Below, one piece after another: positions 53,317-64,000 of a stretch of DNA of 64,000 nucleotides (the stretch's first letter is position 1; the number at the start of each line of letters is the position of its first letter). The stretch is from contig NZ_AP023396.1 in NCBI RefSeq assembly GCF_014466955.1, positions 434,001 through 498,000 of the forward strand, in the 5' to 3' direction. The stretch comes from Nocardia wallacei. GTDB lineage: Bacteria > Actinomycetota > Actinomycetes > Mycobacteriales > Mycobacteriaceae. A program made the position numbers and the translations under genes. Under the pieces are notes generated by a model that saw only the letters and a program-made list of their open reading frames with translations, did no database searches and was not told where the DNA came from.

Positions 53317-53351
53317 TGGCAACCGCCTTCAGTCTGGCCGGGGTTGCGTCG

Positions 53352-53357
53352 TATGCT
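53352..53357 (+). promoter_or_regulatory. -10 element candidate for the acyl-CoA dehydrogenase
   Basis: TATGCT, predicting transcription start near 53364 and a short leader containing GAAGG. Confidence 0.4.
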
Positions 53358-53391
53358 CGTCGCACGCCCCCGAACGAAGGTGACCACCACG

Positions 53392-54561
53392 ATGATCGAC
53401 TTCTCGATACCCGCCGACCTGGCCGCCGAGCGCGACCGGACGCGCCAGTTCGTCATCGACAAGATCGTTCCCTACGAGCGCGACCCGCGCCTGACCGCGC
53501 ACGGCCCGAACGACGAACTCCGGCAGGAGCTGGTCGAGCTGGCGCGAGCCGAGAAGTTGCTGACCGTGCAGGCCCCCGTCGAGCTGGGTGGCCGTGGACT
53601 GTCGCACCTCGAGCAGGCCGTCATCTACGAGGCCGCCGGGTGGTCCACGCTCGGCCCGGTCGCGATGAACTGCGCCGCCCCCGACGAGGGCAACATGTTC
53701 CTGCTGTCCAAGATCGCGAACGCCGAGCAGGCCGAGCGCTACCTCATGCCGGTCGTCGACGGCCACCAGCGTTCGGTCTTCGCGATGACCGAGCCGGACG
53801 GCGCCGGATCCGACCCCAACCAGCTGTCCACCACCGCCACCTTCGACGGCGAGAACTTCACGATCAACGGCCGCAAGTGGCTGATCACCGGGGCCGACGG
53901 GGCCAAGACCTGGATCATCATGGCGCGGCTGGAGGCCAACGGGCACCTGCCCGAAGGACCCACCCTGTTCCTCACCGCGGGCGACACACCGGGCATCGTG
54001 ATCGAGCGCACCATGAACACCATGGACCGCAACTACGTCGGCGGGCACGGCGTGGTGCGCTTCGAAAACCTGGTGCTGCCCAAGGAATCCGTGCTCGGTG
54101 AGACCGGCCAGGCGCTGCGGTACGCGCAGTTGCGCCTCGCTCCGGCCCGGCTCACCCACTGCATGCGCTGGCTCGGCGCCGCCGAACGCGCGCAGAGCAT
54201 CGCCGTGGCGCACGCCAAGACCCGCACCGCCTTCGGACGGCCCATCGGCGAACACGAGGGCGTGTCGTTCATGTTGGCGGACAACGAGATCGCGCTGCAC
54301 CAGTGCCGCCTGACCATCTGGCACGCGTGCTGGCTCATGGACCAGGGCCACAAGGCCCGGCACGAGAGCTCGATCGCCAAGTCCTACGTCTCCGAGGAGC
54401 TGTTCAAGGTCGCCGACCGCTGTGTACAGGTGCTCGGCGGAATCGGCATCAGCGACGAGACCGTGGTGGAGATGATCTTCCGGGACATGCGGGCGTTCCG
54501 GCTGTACGACGGGCCCACCGAGGTGCACAAGTGGGCGATCGGGCGCCAGGTGCTGCGGTAG
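53392..54561 (+). CDS. Acyl-CoA dehydrogenase family protein
   Basis: 389-residue FAD enzyme introducing the alpha-beta double bond into an acyl-CoA. FAMTEPDGAGSDPNQL (flavin/substrate), the GRKWLITGADGAK segment and the C-terminal QVLGGIGISDETVVEMIFRDMRAFRLYDGPTEVHKWAIGRQVL fit the family's phenylalanine/aryl and long-chain branch. ATG 53392 (MIDFSIP) is preferred; GTG 53380 is close. Pairs with the next gene, an enoyl-CoA hydratase, in beta-oxidation. Confidence 0.92.
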   Translation: MIDFSIPADLAAERDRTRQFVIDKIVPYERDPRLTAHGPNDELRQELVELARAEKLLTVQAPVELGGRGLSHLEQAVIYEAAGWSTLGPVAMNCAAPDEGNMFLLSKIANAEQAERYLMPVVDGHQRSVFAMTEPDGAGSDPNQLSTTATFDGENFTINGRKWLITGADGAKTWIIMARLEANGHLPEGPTLFLTAGDTPGIVIERTMNTMDRNYVGGHGVVRFENLVLPKESVLGETGQALRYAQLRLAPARLTHCMRWLGAAERAQSIAVAHAKTRTAFGRPIGEHEGVSFMLADNEIALHQCRLTIWHACWLMDQGHKARHESSIAKSYVSEELFKVADRCVQVLGGIGISDETVVEMIFRDMRAFRLYDGPTEVHKWAIGRQVLR

Positions 54562-54688
54562 ATTCGGTTACGTGGGGAGGGTTGCACCAGGGTACGGGGT
54601 TGTGGTCTGGTGGTCTGCGGCAATTCACCCGTTACCGGTGTGCTGGGGTTGCGTGGTTCACGCGGGCGCGGTGCGGCGGCAACAGAAC

Positions 54689-54694
54689 TAGGAT
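54689..54694 (+). promoter_or_regulatory. -10 element for the enoyl-CoA hydratase
   Basis: TAGGAT with an 8-base spacer to ATG 54703; leaderless arrangement. Confidence 0.5.
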
Positions 54695-54702
54695 CTTCTC
54701 GC

Positions 54703-55512
54703 ATGAGTTCGGAACTGCACGTCGATGTCTCGTCCGGGATCGCCGTGCTCACGCTCAATCGTCCCGCCCAGCAGAACGCCTTCACTCCGACCATGGCCGC
54801 CGAACTCGGTGCGGCGCTGCGGCGCTGTGACACCGAGGACGCCATCCGCGCGGTGATCATCACCGGCACCCCGCCCGCCTTCTGTGCGGGGGCCGACCTG
54901 TCCCACCGGATCGGCGACGTCACCGGGACCATCGACCCGCCGCCCTGGCGGGTCCGCAAACCGGTGATCGCGGCGGTGAACGGGCACGCGGTGGGCATCG
55001 GGCTGGAACTCGCGTTGCAATGCGATCTGCGCTATATGGCCCGCGACGCGGTGTACGGGCTCAACCAGGTGCGCCGCGCCGTCGTCGCCGACGGTTACGC
55101 GCACTGGACGCTGCCGCGACTGGTCGGTATGGCAAACGCCGCCGACATCATGCTCACCGGCCGCACCTTCGACGGTGACGAGGCCAAGGCGATGGGGCTG
55201 GCCAACACCTGCCTGTCGGCGGGGGAAGTGCTGCCGACCGCGCTCGCCGTCGCCCACGACATCGTCAGCGGTTCCGCTCCGCTGCCGGTGGCCCTGTCCA
55301 AGCGGCTGCTGTGGGAGAGCCTCGGGATGAGCGCCGAGGCCGTCGGCAAGCTCGAGACCGACCTCAATACCTATGTGGCGCAGAGCGTCGACGCGGGGGA
55401 GGGCATGGCGGCGCTGCACGATCGGCGGCAGCCGAAATGGTCCGGCAGCGTCAGCACCGAATGGCCCGCGTGGGGCGTACCGATCGAACCGGGGCGGGCC
55501 GGTCTCGACTGA
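54703..55512 (+). CDS. Enoyl-CoA hydratase/isomerase family protein
   Basis: 269-residue crotonase. AFCAGADLSHRIGD (oxyanion hole), AAVNGHAVGIGLELALQCDLRYMA and LPRLVGMANAADIMLTGR are typical. At the second catalytic Glu position of hydratases the loop reads VRRAVVADGYAHW, so the exact reaction, hydration or isomerisation, is unsure. Start at ATG 54703 rather than the open frame upstream. Confidence 0.88.
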   Translation: MSSELHVDVSSGIAVLTLNRPAQQNAFTPTMAAELGAALRRCDTEDAIRAVIITGTPPAFCAGADLSHRIGDVTGTIDPPPWRVRKPVIAAVNGHAVGIGLELALQCDLRYMARDAVYGLNQVRRAVVADGYAHWTLPRLVGMANAADIMLTGRTFDGDEAKAMGLANTCLSAGEVLPTALAVAHDIVSGSAPLPVALSKRLLWESLGMSAEAVGKLETDLNTYVAQSVDAGEGMAALHDRRQPKWSGSVSTEWPAWGVPIEPGRAGLD

Positions 55513-55548
55513 CCGGCGGATTCGGCACGGGGCGAAGCCTTTTCGCGC

Positions 55549-55848
55549 TCAGGCGTTGCCGCCGAGCAGGACCAGGAAGAACAGGATTCCCATCAGCGCC
55601 ATGAGGACCGTGCCGACCACGCCGAGGATGTAGCCGACCAGCACCTGGGTGCGGCCACCGAAGCCGCCCTCGGACGCCTCGATCTGGTCCAGCGCCCGCT
55701 TGCCCATCACCCACGCCACCGGACCCAGTGCGCCGCAACAGAAAACGCTGAGCGCACCGAGCAGCAGCACCGTGGTCGCCTGCGGATGCTCCACCGCTTG
55801 CGTCGGCGGCTGCTGCTCATGCCAATAGTACGGCTCGTTCATGGCCAC
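55549..55848 (-). CDS. DUF4190 small membrane protein
   Basis: 99 residues with two TM helices (~26-46 and ~69-95) and a GKRALDQI loop, the DUF4190 pattern. GTG 55848 has TAGACT 6 bases upstream (leaderless); ATG 55842 is an alternative. Function unknown. Confidence 0.8.
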   Translation of the reverse strand: MAMNEPYYWHEQQPPTQAVEHPQATTVLLLGALSVFCCGALGPVAWVMGKRALDQIEASEGGFGGRTQVLVGYILGVVGTVLMALMGILFFLVLLGGNA

Positions 55849-55854
55849 CGGACA

Positions 55855-55860
55855 AGTCTA
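55855..55860 (-). promoter_or_regulatory. -10 element for the DUF4190 gene
   Basis: TAGACT on the minus strand, 6-base spacer to GTG 55848. Confidence 0.5.
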
Positions 55861-55925
55861 GGTGGCCGCGAGCGCCGAGGTGGCGCCGACGCGCTGAATC
55901 GCCGGTCACGGCGGTCGCCGGCGGG

Positions 55926-56894
55926 TCAGGAGCGGCGCTGGCGGGCGATGTCGGCCAGTACCACTCCGGCCGCCACCGAGGCGTTGAGGGACTCGACCGG
56001 GCCCGCCATGGGGATGCTCAGGATGCTGTCGCAGGTTTCCCGCACGAGGCGGGACAGGCCCTTGCCTTCCGAGCCGACCACGACGATTGTCGGTGCGCTG
56101 CCGTCGAATTCGTCGAGGGGGGTGTCGCCTCCGGCGTCCAGGCCGACCACCTGCAGGCCCGCCTTGGCGTAATCCTTCAGGGTCCGAGTGAGATTCGTGG
56201 CGCGGGCGACGGGAAGACGGGCCGCGGCGCCGGCGCTGGTGCGCCACGCCACGGCGGTGACGCTGGCGCTGCGGCGTTGCGGGATCACCACGCCGTGGCC
56301 GCCGAAGGCCGCGACCGAGCGAATCACGGCGCCCAGGTTGCGCGGGTCGGAGATGTTGTCCAGCGCCACCAGCAGAGCGGGTTCCGGTGCGGTGCGGGCG
56401 GATTCGAGCAGATCCTCGGGGTGCGCGTAGCGATACGGCGGGACCTGCAGGGCCAGGCCCTGGTGCAGGCCGTTGCTGCTCAGGCGGTCCAGATCGGTGC
56501 GCGGCACCTCCAGGATGGAGATCCCGGCGTCGGCGGCGTGCTTCACCGCCTCGGTGAGCCGCTCGTCGTTCTCGGTGCCGACCGCGACGTACAGCGCGGT
56601 CGCGGGCACGCCCGCCCGCAGGCACTCCACCACGGGGTTGCGGCCCAGCACCAGTTCGGGGCCGTCGTCGCCCTTGCGGGTGCTCGGCCGTCCGGCGGGG
56701 CGGCTCTTGGCCTGTGCCGCCTTGGCCGCGGCCGCCGCGCGCTTGGCCGCGGGGTGGTACTTGCGCATGTGGGCGGGCGGGGTCGCGCCCTTGCCCTCCA
56801 GCCCGCGGCGGCGCTGACCGCCGGAACCGACGGTCTGGCCCTTCTTGGTGCCGCCCTTGCGGATCGCCCCTCGCCGTTGCGAATTGCCCGCCAT
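55926..56894 (-). CDS. rlmB: 23S rRNA 2'-O-methyltransferase (TrmH/RlmB family)
   Basis: SPOUT methyltransferase expected to methylate the 23S rRNA guanosine 2251 ribose. A basic disordered start (~1-75, [12 protein letters not shown] as in Rv3579c), the substrate-binding domain beginning [11 protein letters not shown], and the knotted domain with [25 protein letters not shown] and [21 protein letters not shown] 56894 has GGAAGG 8 bases upstream; GTG 56897 is possible. Downstream of cysS in the carD-ispD-ispF-cysS-rlmB set. Confidence 0.93.
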   Translation of the reverse strand: MAGNSQRRGAIRKGGTKKGQTVGSGGQRRRGLEGKGATPPAHMRKYHPAAKRAAAAAKAAQAKSRPAGRPSTRKGDDGPELVLGRNPVVECLRAGVPATALYVAVGTENDERLTEAVKHAADAGISILEVPRTDLDRLSSNGLHQGLALQVPPYRYAHPEDLLESARTAPEPALLVALDNISDPRNLGAVIRSVAAFGGHGVVIPQRRSASVTAVAWRTSAGAAARLPVARATNLTRTLKDYAKAGLQVVGLDAGGDTPLDEFDGSAPTIVVVGSEGKGLSRLVRETCDSILSIPMAGPVESLNASVAAGVVLADIARQRRS

Positions 56895-56910
56895 CACTCA
56901 GCCTTCCGTG

Positions 56911-58308
<1,398 letters not shown>

Positions 58309-58316
58309 GACCAGCC

Positions 58317-58322
58317 ATCCTA
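58317..58322 (-). promoter_or_regulatory. -10 element for cysS
   Basis: TAGGAT on the minus strand with an 8-base spacer to GTG 58308. Confidence 0.5.
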
Positions 58323-58409
58323 GCTATGGGCAAAGAGCGAGATTACGGGCGGTTTATAGCAGGGTACGGGCGCACGGATCGAGCGCACACGCGCGGGTGG
58401 GGCCCCGGC

Positions 58410-58922
58410 TCAGTCCGAGCCCGGACAGTCCTCGCCACAGCGCCGCAGCAGGGCGGTTGCCACCGCTGCCACGCCCTCGCCCCGGCCGGTGAGACCCAGG
58501 CCGTCGGTGGTGGTGCCCGATACCGAGACCGGCGCACCCAGCAGTTCGCCGAGCACCCGCTGTGCCTCGGCCCGGCGCGGTCCGATCTTGGGCCGGTTGC
58601 CGATCACTTGCACAGCGGCATTGACGATCGCGTACCCGGACTCGCCGAGCAGCCGCCGCACTTCGGTCAGCATGGCCGCTCCGGATACGCCCGCCCATTC
58701 CGGCCGGCCGGTGCCGAACACGCCGCCCACGTCACCGAGGCCCGCGGCCGACAGCAACGCGTCACACAGCGCGTGCGCCGCCACATCCCCATCGGAGTGC
58801 CCCGCACACCCGCTGTCCCCCTCGAACAACAGCCCCGCCATCCAGCAGGGCCGCCCGGCTTCGACGGGATGCACGTCGGACCCGATGCCGACGCGAATAT
58901 CCAACGCAGCTTCCGCGCTCAT
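58410..58922 (-). CDS. ispF: 2-C-methyl-D-erythritol 2,4-cyclodiphosphate synthase
   Basis: Fifth step of the MEP isoprenoid pathway. Metal ligands in GIGSDVHP and [13 protein letters not shown], and the [15 protein letters not shown] signature as in mycobacteria. 170 residues. Its ATG overlaps the stop of a 15-codon mini-ORF created by a 44-bp duplication; normally it would overlap ispD directly. Confidence 0.96.
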   Translation of the reverse strand: MSAEAALDIRVGIGSDVHPVEAGRPCWMAGLLFEGDSGCAGHSDGDVAAHALCDALLSAAGLGDVGGVFGTGRPEWAGVSGAAMLTEVRRLLGESGYAIVNAAVQVIGNRPKIGPRRAEAQRVLGELLGAPVSVSGTTTDGLGLTGRGEGVAAVATALLRRCGEDCPGSD

Positions 58923-58983
58923 GCCCGCACCACCCCGTGCGGCTCGCTGACGGCTGCCGCGCTCATGCCCGCACCACCCCGTG
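58913..58983. repeat. 44-bp-period tandem duplication at the ispD-ispF junction
   Basis: A 27-base sequence (58913-58939) recurs exactly at 58957-58983. Each copy holds the codons for HGVVRA, TGA and the overlapping ATG AGC GCG, i.e. the ancestral ispD-stop/ispF-start junction. Confidence 0.9.
58919..58966 (-). CDS. 15-codon mini-ORF bridging ispD and ispF
   Basis: ATG 58966 overlaps the ispD stop (ATGA), the peptide reads [15 protein letters not shown], and its TGA overlaps the ispF ATG (ATGA). It is a product of the tandem duplication and could preserve translational coupling from ispD to ispF. Translation is inferred. Confidence 0.45.
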   Translation of the reverse strand: MSAAAVSEPHGVVRA

Positions 58984-59724
58984 TGATTCGTTCTCCTCGA
59001 GCAGGGTGCGGGCCAGTCGTAGGTCGAGGGGGGTGGTGATCTTGAAGGCCATGGGGTCGCCCGGGATGACGCGCACGCTCACGCCGAGCCGTTCGACCAG
59101 ACCGGCATCGTCGGTGACCGGGACGTCCTGGGCGTATGCCGCACGCAGCAGCGGGGCGTCGAAACCCTGTGGCGTTTGAACGGCGCGCAACCGGGCGCGG
59201 TCCGGTGTGCCGGTCACGTCGTCGTGCGCGTCGACCGACTTGACGGTGTCGGTGACCGCGACCCCCGGCACCACCGCGCGCCGCCCGGCCCGCAACTCCG
59301 CCACCACGCGGGCGATCAGCCCCGGCGGAGTCAACGCGCGAGCGGCGTCGTGAACCAGATATTCGGTGGCCTCCGGAGCGGCGGCGATACCGGCGCGCAC
59401 GGAATCGGTGCGCTCGGTACCGCCGGCCACCACGCTCACCGGTACGGAGCCGGGCGCGCCGAGTTCCGAAACCCGGCCGCTCGGTACTGCCGCCCGGGCA
59501 CTGGTGGCGAGCAGAACCTCCGCCTCGCCGATCAGTTCGGCGGGCACCATGATCACGATGCGGTCCACGACCCCGGACGCGATCAAACCGTCTACTGCGA
59601 GTGTGAGCATGGGCCTGCCGCCGACCGGGACGAACGCCTTGGGCATTGATTCACCCAAGCGCACGCCCAGACCGGCGGCAGGCACCAGCGCCACAACACG
59701 ACTTGCGTCGTGCGAACTTCTCAC
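58963..59724 (-). CDS. ispD: 2-C-methyl-D-erythritol 4-phosphate cytidylyltransferase
   Basis: Third step of the MEP pathway. The nucleotide-binding loop [32 protein letters not shown] and [12 protein letters not shown] are conserved. 253 residues with a short extra segment after position ~75. GTG 59724 lies 2 bases after the carD stop without a clear ribosome site, so coupling to carD is likely. Confidence 0.95.
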   Translation of the reverse strand: MRSSHDASRVVALVPAAGLGVRLGESMPKAFVPVGGRPMLTLAVDGLIASGVVDRIVIMVPAELIGEAEVLLATSARAAVPSGRVSELGAPGSVPVSVVAGGTERTDSVRAGIAAAPEATEYLVHDAARALTPPGLIARVVAELRAGRRAVVPGVAVTDTVKSVDAHDDVTGTPDRARLRAVQTPQGFDAPLLRAAYAQDVPVTDDAGLVERLGVSVRVIPGDPMAFKITTPLDLRLARTLLEENESHGVVRA

Positions 59725-59726
59725 GG

Positions 59727-60516
<790 letters not shown>

Positions 60517-61320
60517 GTGACTGCCCTGAATGCCACCACCGCGTCGAAGGCGCCCCGGCGCGCCCTGCGTAAGGCGCCGCGGCGCGTCGTGCGTAAGGCG
60601 CCGCGGCGCGTCGTCGCCGTCGCGGCCGTCGCCGCGGGCGCGGCCCTCGCGCTCTCGGGCTGCAGCGCGGGCCAGATCTCGCAGACCGCCTCGCAGGTCG
60701 CCGCCGTCAACGGCAACAGCGCCAATGTGGGCAAGGTCGCGCTGCGCGACGTCCGCATCCTGCTGCCGCAGTCGGAGGAGTACACCAACGCCAAGGGCGG
60801 CAAGGCGCTGCTCGCGTTCAGCGCGATCAACGACGGCGCGACCAAGCCGGACGAGCTCGCCAGCATCACCTCCGACCTGGGCCAGGTGAAGATCACCCCG
60901 GCCAACCCGCAACTGCCGTTCCAGCAGACCCTGGTCGCCGGAAAGCGCGGTGAGGCACACGCCTCCGCACCCTCCAGCTCGGCCGCCCCGAGCAGCACCG
61001 CCCCGAGCAGCACCGCCGCGAGCAGCACCCCCGCGAGCGGCACCAGCGCGAGCGCCGCACCCACGACCACCGGTGCGGCCGCCGGACATCAGGCCGAGGG
61101 CCACGGCGCCGCGGAGCACCCGGCCGAGCCCGCCGCGCCGATCCTGGTCGAGATCACCGGCCTGACCCGCGACGTCACGCCGGGCCTGACCTACCAGGTC
61201 ACCTTCAACTTCAAGGAGAACGGCACCGTCCAGGTTCCGGTCCCGGTCGACGCCGGTCCGGACACCGCCCGCAAGGAGGGCGCTCCGGCGGCCGAGGGTG
61301 AGCACAAGGGCGGGCACTGA
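60517..61320 (+). CDS. lpqE: Lipoprotein LpqE
   Basis: 267 residues. A basic start made of three 8-residue repeats (KAPRRVVR type, a 24-bp DNA repeat), a hydrophobic signal and the lipobox ALSGC (Cys49). The mature part has an immunoglobulin-like copper-chaperone-like fold (VRILLPQ... ISAINDG), interrupted by an Ala/Ser/Thr-rich low-complexity segment (~150-205) and ending with a His-rich tail. Counterpart of Rv3584 by position between carD and radA. GTG 60517 after GGAGGACAACCC. Confidence 0.88.
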   Translation: MTALNATTASKAPRRALRKAPRRVVRKAPRRVVAVAAVAAGAALALSGCSAGQISQTASQVAAVNGNSANVGKVALRDVRILLPQSEEYTNAKGGKALLAFSAINDGATKPDELASITSDLGQVKITPANPQLPFQQTLVAGKRGEAHASAPSSSAAPSSTAPSSTAASSTPASGTSASAAPTTTGAAAGHQAEGHGAAEHPAEPAAPILVEITGLTRDVTPGLTYQVTFNFKENGTVQVPVPVDAGPDTARKEGAPAAEGEHKGGH

Positions 61321-61376
61321 GTCGTGCCGCCCGCGGCGCTCCCGCGTCGCGAACCGTCCCTGTCGTACTCGATCCC

Positions 61377-61382
61377 TAGGCT
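61377..61382 (+). promoter_or_regulatory. -10 element for radA
   Basis: TAGGCT with a 6-base spacer to GTG 61389; leaderless arrangement. Confidence 0.5.
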
Positions 61383-61388
61383 GCGCTC

Positions 61389-62783
61389 GTGGCCAAGGTG
61401 AAGACGCAGTATCGCTGTTCCGCATGCGGGCACGAGGTTGCCAAATGGGTGGGGCGCTGTCCCGGCTGTGGTGAATGGGGCTCGATCGACGAGTCCGCCC
61501 CCGCTGCCGCCTCGGTGGCCGCGGGCCGCAAGGCGCTGCTGCCGTCCACCGCCGCCGCGCCGATCTCCACCATCGACTCGCAGGTCACCCGGGCCCGGTC
61601 GACGGGCGTCAGCGAGCTGGACCGGGTGCTCGGCGGTGGCGTCGTGCCGGGCTCGGTGGTGCTGCTGTCCGGCGAGCCGGGCGTGGGTAAGTCCACCCTG
61701 CTGCTCGAGGTCGCGCACCGCTGGGCGCGCCAGCGCGACGAGCGGTCGCTGTACGTGACGGCCGAGGAGTCGGCGGGCCAGGTCAAGCTGCGCGCCGACC
61801 GGACCGACGCGGTGCACGAACGCGTCTATCTCGCAGCCGAATCCGATCTGGCCACCATCCTCGGTCATGTCGAACAAGTGCGTCCGAGCCTGTTGGTGGT
61901 GGACTCGGTGCAGACCATGCTGGCCGCCGACGCCGACGGCGTGATCGGCGGCGTCACCCAGGTGCGCGCGGTCACCGCGGCGCTGACCTCGCTGGCCAAG
62001 GCGAGCGGAATCGCGGTGCTGCTGGTCGGCCACGTCACCAAGGACGGCAACGTGGCCGGGCCGCGCACCCTGGAACATCTGGTGGACGTGGTGCTGCAGT
62101 TCGAGGGCGACAAGCACTCGACGCTGCGCATGGTGCGCGGGATCAAGAATCGGTTCGGCAGCGCCGACGAGGTGGGCTGCTTCGAGCTGCACGACGACGG
62201 AATCGCCTGTGTCACCGACCCTTCCGGCCTGTTCCTGCACCATCGCACCGACCGGGTGCCCGGCACCGCGATCACCGTCGCGATGGACGGCAAGCGGCCG
62301 CTGCTCGGCGAGGTGCAGGGGCTCACCGTGTCCACCCAGATACCGGCGCCGCGGCGAGCGGTCAGCGGGCTGGACTACAACCGGGTGTCGATGGTGCTCG
62401 CGGTACTGCAGAGCCGGTGTCACGTGTATCTGGGCAAGCACGACGTCTACGCGGCGACCGTCGGCGGCATGCGGCTGACCGAGCCGGCCGCCGATCTGGC
62501 GATCGCGCTGGCGCTCACCAGTGCCGAGCGCGATGTGGCGCTGCCGTCCGGGATGGTGATCCTGGGTGAGGTCGGCCTGGCCGGCGAGGTGCGGCGCGTC
62601 ACCGGGCTGGGGCGTCGACTCGCCGAGGCCGAGCGGCTAGGTTTCACGGAGGCGCTGGTGCCGCCGGGGGCGGATCTCTCCGGCATCACCATGAAGGTGC
62701 ACGAGGTGACCGATGTTCGTGCGGCCGTCGCCAGGGGTGGTTTGTCGAATCGAAGTCGCAAACATGCGGAGGCTGCCGAATGA
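61389..62783 (+). CDS. radA: DNA repair protein RadA
   Basis: RecA-like branch-migration ATPase. An N-terminal C4 zinc finger (CSACG...CPGC), Walker A GEPGVGKS, the RadA-specific KNRFG motif and a Lon-like C-terminal domain. 464 residues. The stop overlaps disA by ATGA; RadA is known to interact with and restrain DisA in other bacteria. Confidence 0.97.
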   Translation: MAKVKTQYRCSACGHEVAKWVGRCPGCGEWGSIDESAPAAASVAAGRKALLPSTAAAPISTIDSQVTRARSTGVSELDRVLGGGVVPGSVVLLSGEPGVGKSTLLLEVAHRWARQRDERSLYVTAEESAGQVKLRADRTDAVHERVYLAAESDLATILGHVEQVRPSLLVVDSVQTMLAADADGVIGGVTQVRAVTAALTSLAKASGIAVLLVGHVTKDGNVAGPRTLEHLVDVVLQFEGDKHSTLRMVRGIKNRFGSADEVGCFELHDDGIACVTDPSGLFLHHRTDRVPGTAITVAMDGKRPLLGEVQGLTVSTQIPAPRRAVSGLDYNRVSMVLAVLQSRCHVYLGKHDVYAATVGGMRLTEPAADLAIALALTSAERDVALPSGMVILGEVGLAGEVRRVTGLGRRLAEAERLGFTEALVPPGADLSGITMKVHEVTDVRAAVARGGLSNRSRKHAEAAE

Positions 62784-63964
62784 ACGCGGGTCACTGGGTC
62801 ACCAACCTGCTCGGTAGGACGGCAACGGCGGTTTCCGGCGCTGAAGCGCTTGCGCCGCAACCGGTCCCGTCGAGCGAGCCGAGCGCTCGCCTCGAGCCGA
62901 CGCCGAAACCCGAAGCTGTGCGATCGGATACGATAGACCGCCTTATTCCCGGAACTCTGCTACGCGACGGCATCGACCGAATCCTGTTGGCGCGCACCGG
63001 CGCTCTGGTCGTCCTCGGCTACGACGATGCCGTGGAACGGATCTGCGACGGCGGCTTCGACCTGGATGTCGAGTTCTCGCCGACCCGATTGCGCGAACTG
63101 TCGAAAATGGATGGGGCGGTGGTGCTTTCCACCGACGGCACGCGCATCCGGCGGGCGAACGTGCACCTGGTCCCCGACCCGACGCTGCCCACGGTGGAAT
63201 CGGGCACCAGACACAAGGCCGGTGAGCGCACCGCCGCGCACACCGGCTTCCCGGTGGTGTCGGTGAGCCGCTCGACCGGCATCGTGACGGTGTACACCCG
63301 GGGCGGGCGGCATCTGATCCAGCCGTCGGAGACCATCCTCTCGCGCGCCAACCAGGCGATGGCGACGCTGGAGCGCTACCGGTCCCGGCTCGACGAGCTG
63401 ACCAGGCAGCTGTCGCTGGTGGAACTGGAGGACTACACCACCCTGCGCGATGTGCTCACCGTCGTGCACTGCCTGGAGCTGATCCGGCGCATCGCCCGCG
63501 AGATCGATTCCGACGTACGCGAACTCGGGGTCGACGGCCGGCAGCTGGCGTTGCAGCTGGCCGAGGTGGTCGGCAACACCGACACGCTGCGGCGGCTGCT
63601 GGTGCGCGACTACCTGCGGGCCGACCCCGCCGACACCGAGGCGCTGGACCGCGCCCTGACCCGGCTGGCCGAACTGCTCGAGGTGGAACTGCTGGAACTG
63701 GCGAATCTGGCCGCGCCACTGGGCTTCCCGACCGATATCGAGGCCCTCGACAGCGGGGTCAGCCCGCGTGGATACCGGCTGCTCACCGAGCTCCCGCGGG
63801 TATCGCCGCACGCGGTGGAGCCGCTGGTCGCGGCCTTCGATTCGCTGCCGGGCCTGCTGGCCGCGACCATCGCCGAACTCGCCGCCGTCGAGGGCGTCGA
63901 CCCCGCCTTGGCCCGCCAGGTGCGGGAGGGACTGTCCCGGTTGGCTGAGTCGGGCAGCGTGTAG
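62780..63964 (+). CDS. disA: Diadenylate cyclase / DNA integrity scanning protein DisA
   Basis: Makes c-di-AMP from two ATP while scanning DNA. The N-terminal DAC domain has DGA at 111-113, but the usual RHR(T/S) reads RHKAGER (Arg144-His145-Lys146). A helical linker follows, then the C-terminal HhH DNA-binding domain (VSPRGYRLL...[19 protein letters not shown]). An N-terminal extension of ~45 low-complexity residues precedes the domain. Overlaps radA by ATGA. The gene end is partly duplicated downstream. Confidence 0.94.
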   Translation: MNAGHWVTNLLGRTATAVSGAEALAPQPVPSSEPSARLEPTPKPEAVRSDTIDRLIPGTLLRDGIDRILLARTGALVVLGYDDAVERICDGGFDLDVEFSPTRLRELSKMDGAVVLSTDGTRIRRANVHLVPDPTLPTVESGTRHKAGERTAAHTGFPVVSVSRSTGIVTVYTRGGRHLIQPSETILSRANQAMATLERYRSRLDELTRQLSLVELEDYTTLRDVLTVVHCLELIRRIAREIDSDVRELGVDGRQLALQLAEVVGNTDTLRRLLVRDYLRADPADTEALDRALTRLAELLEVELLELANLAAPLGFPTDIEALDSGVSPRGYRLLTELPRVSPHAVEPLVAAFDSLPGLLAATIAELAAVEGVDPALARQVREGLSRLAESGSV

Positions 63965-64000
63965 GTCCGCGCGACCGTGCGGGTTGGCTGAGTCGGGCAG
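63930..64000. repeat. Direct repeat at the end of disA, cut by the window edge
   Basis: 63930-63957 and 63973-64000 match at 25 of 28 positions (last 19 identical), period 43. The first copy encodes the DisA C-terminus. How far the second copy continues cannot be seen. Confidence 0.75.

Overview
The window is high-GC actinobacterial DNA, best explained as a Nocardia-like member of the Mycobacteriales. Evidence: GC-biased third codon positions, many GTG starts, and lineage-typical proteins (Lsr2, a MhuD haem-degrading enzyme, CarD, ClpC1, LpqE). Long blocks also follow the gene order of Mycobacterium tuberculosis between ppa (Rv3628) and disA (Rv3586).

Layout. 1-5.4 kb: partial gene, ppa on the minus strand, then dacB, a DUF2342 metalloprotease, tilS and hpt on the plus strand. 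5.4-22.4 kb is an accessory block absent from the mycobacterial order: a LysR regulator, an amidase, two tandem membrane-bound Ser/Thr kinase homologues (the second looks like a pseudokinase) coupled to a cyclase-family hydrolase, a uridine-kinase-like protein, a PfkB kinase, an SDR plus aldehyde dehydrogenase operon with a divergent PucR regulator, a repeat cluster, and DUF2277, DUF1266 and PH-like proteins.

22.6-32.7 kb: ftsH, folE, folP, folB, folK (folate), DUF3180, DUF6779 and DUF2520 proteins, then panC, panD, coaX (pantothenate and CoA), mostly joined by 4-base start/stop overlaps. 32.8-34.0 kb: cysteine dioxygenase and rhodanese genes preceded by a leaderless mini-ORF ending in Cys-Cys, which looks like a cysteine-sensing attenuator. 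34.2-39.9 kb: lysS, lsr2, an FHA-HTH protein and clpC1.

40.0-52.2 kb is a second accessory stretch: PhyH dioxygenase, a luciferase-like oxidoreductase, a SHOCT protein, a DUF1877 remnant, a two-component system facing an ABC transporter, DUF4352, an SMR exporter with an inverted-repeat-rich leader, OsmC, cbtBA under a cobalamin riboswitch, and a membrane-anchored GH65 enzyme. 52.2-64 kb returns to conserved order: mhuD and a divergent hydrolase, acyl-CoA dehydrogenase, enoyl-CoA hydratase, DUF4190, then the minus-strand set carD, ispD, ispF, cysS, rlmB, and the plus-strand set lpqE, radA, disA.

No rRNA, tRNA, insertion sequence, phage or CRISPR array was recognised. The most notable observations are the Cys-Cys attenuator, a 44-bp tandem duplication that created a coupled mini-ORF between ispD and ispF, the kinase/pseudokinase pair, the repeat cluster near 20 kb and many start codons that look leaderless.
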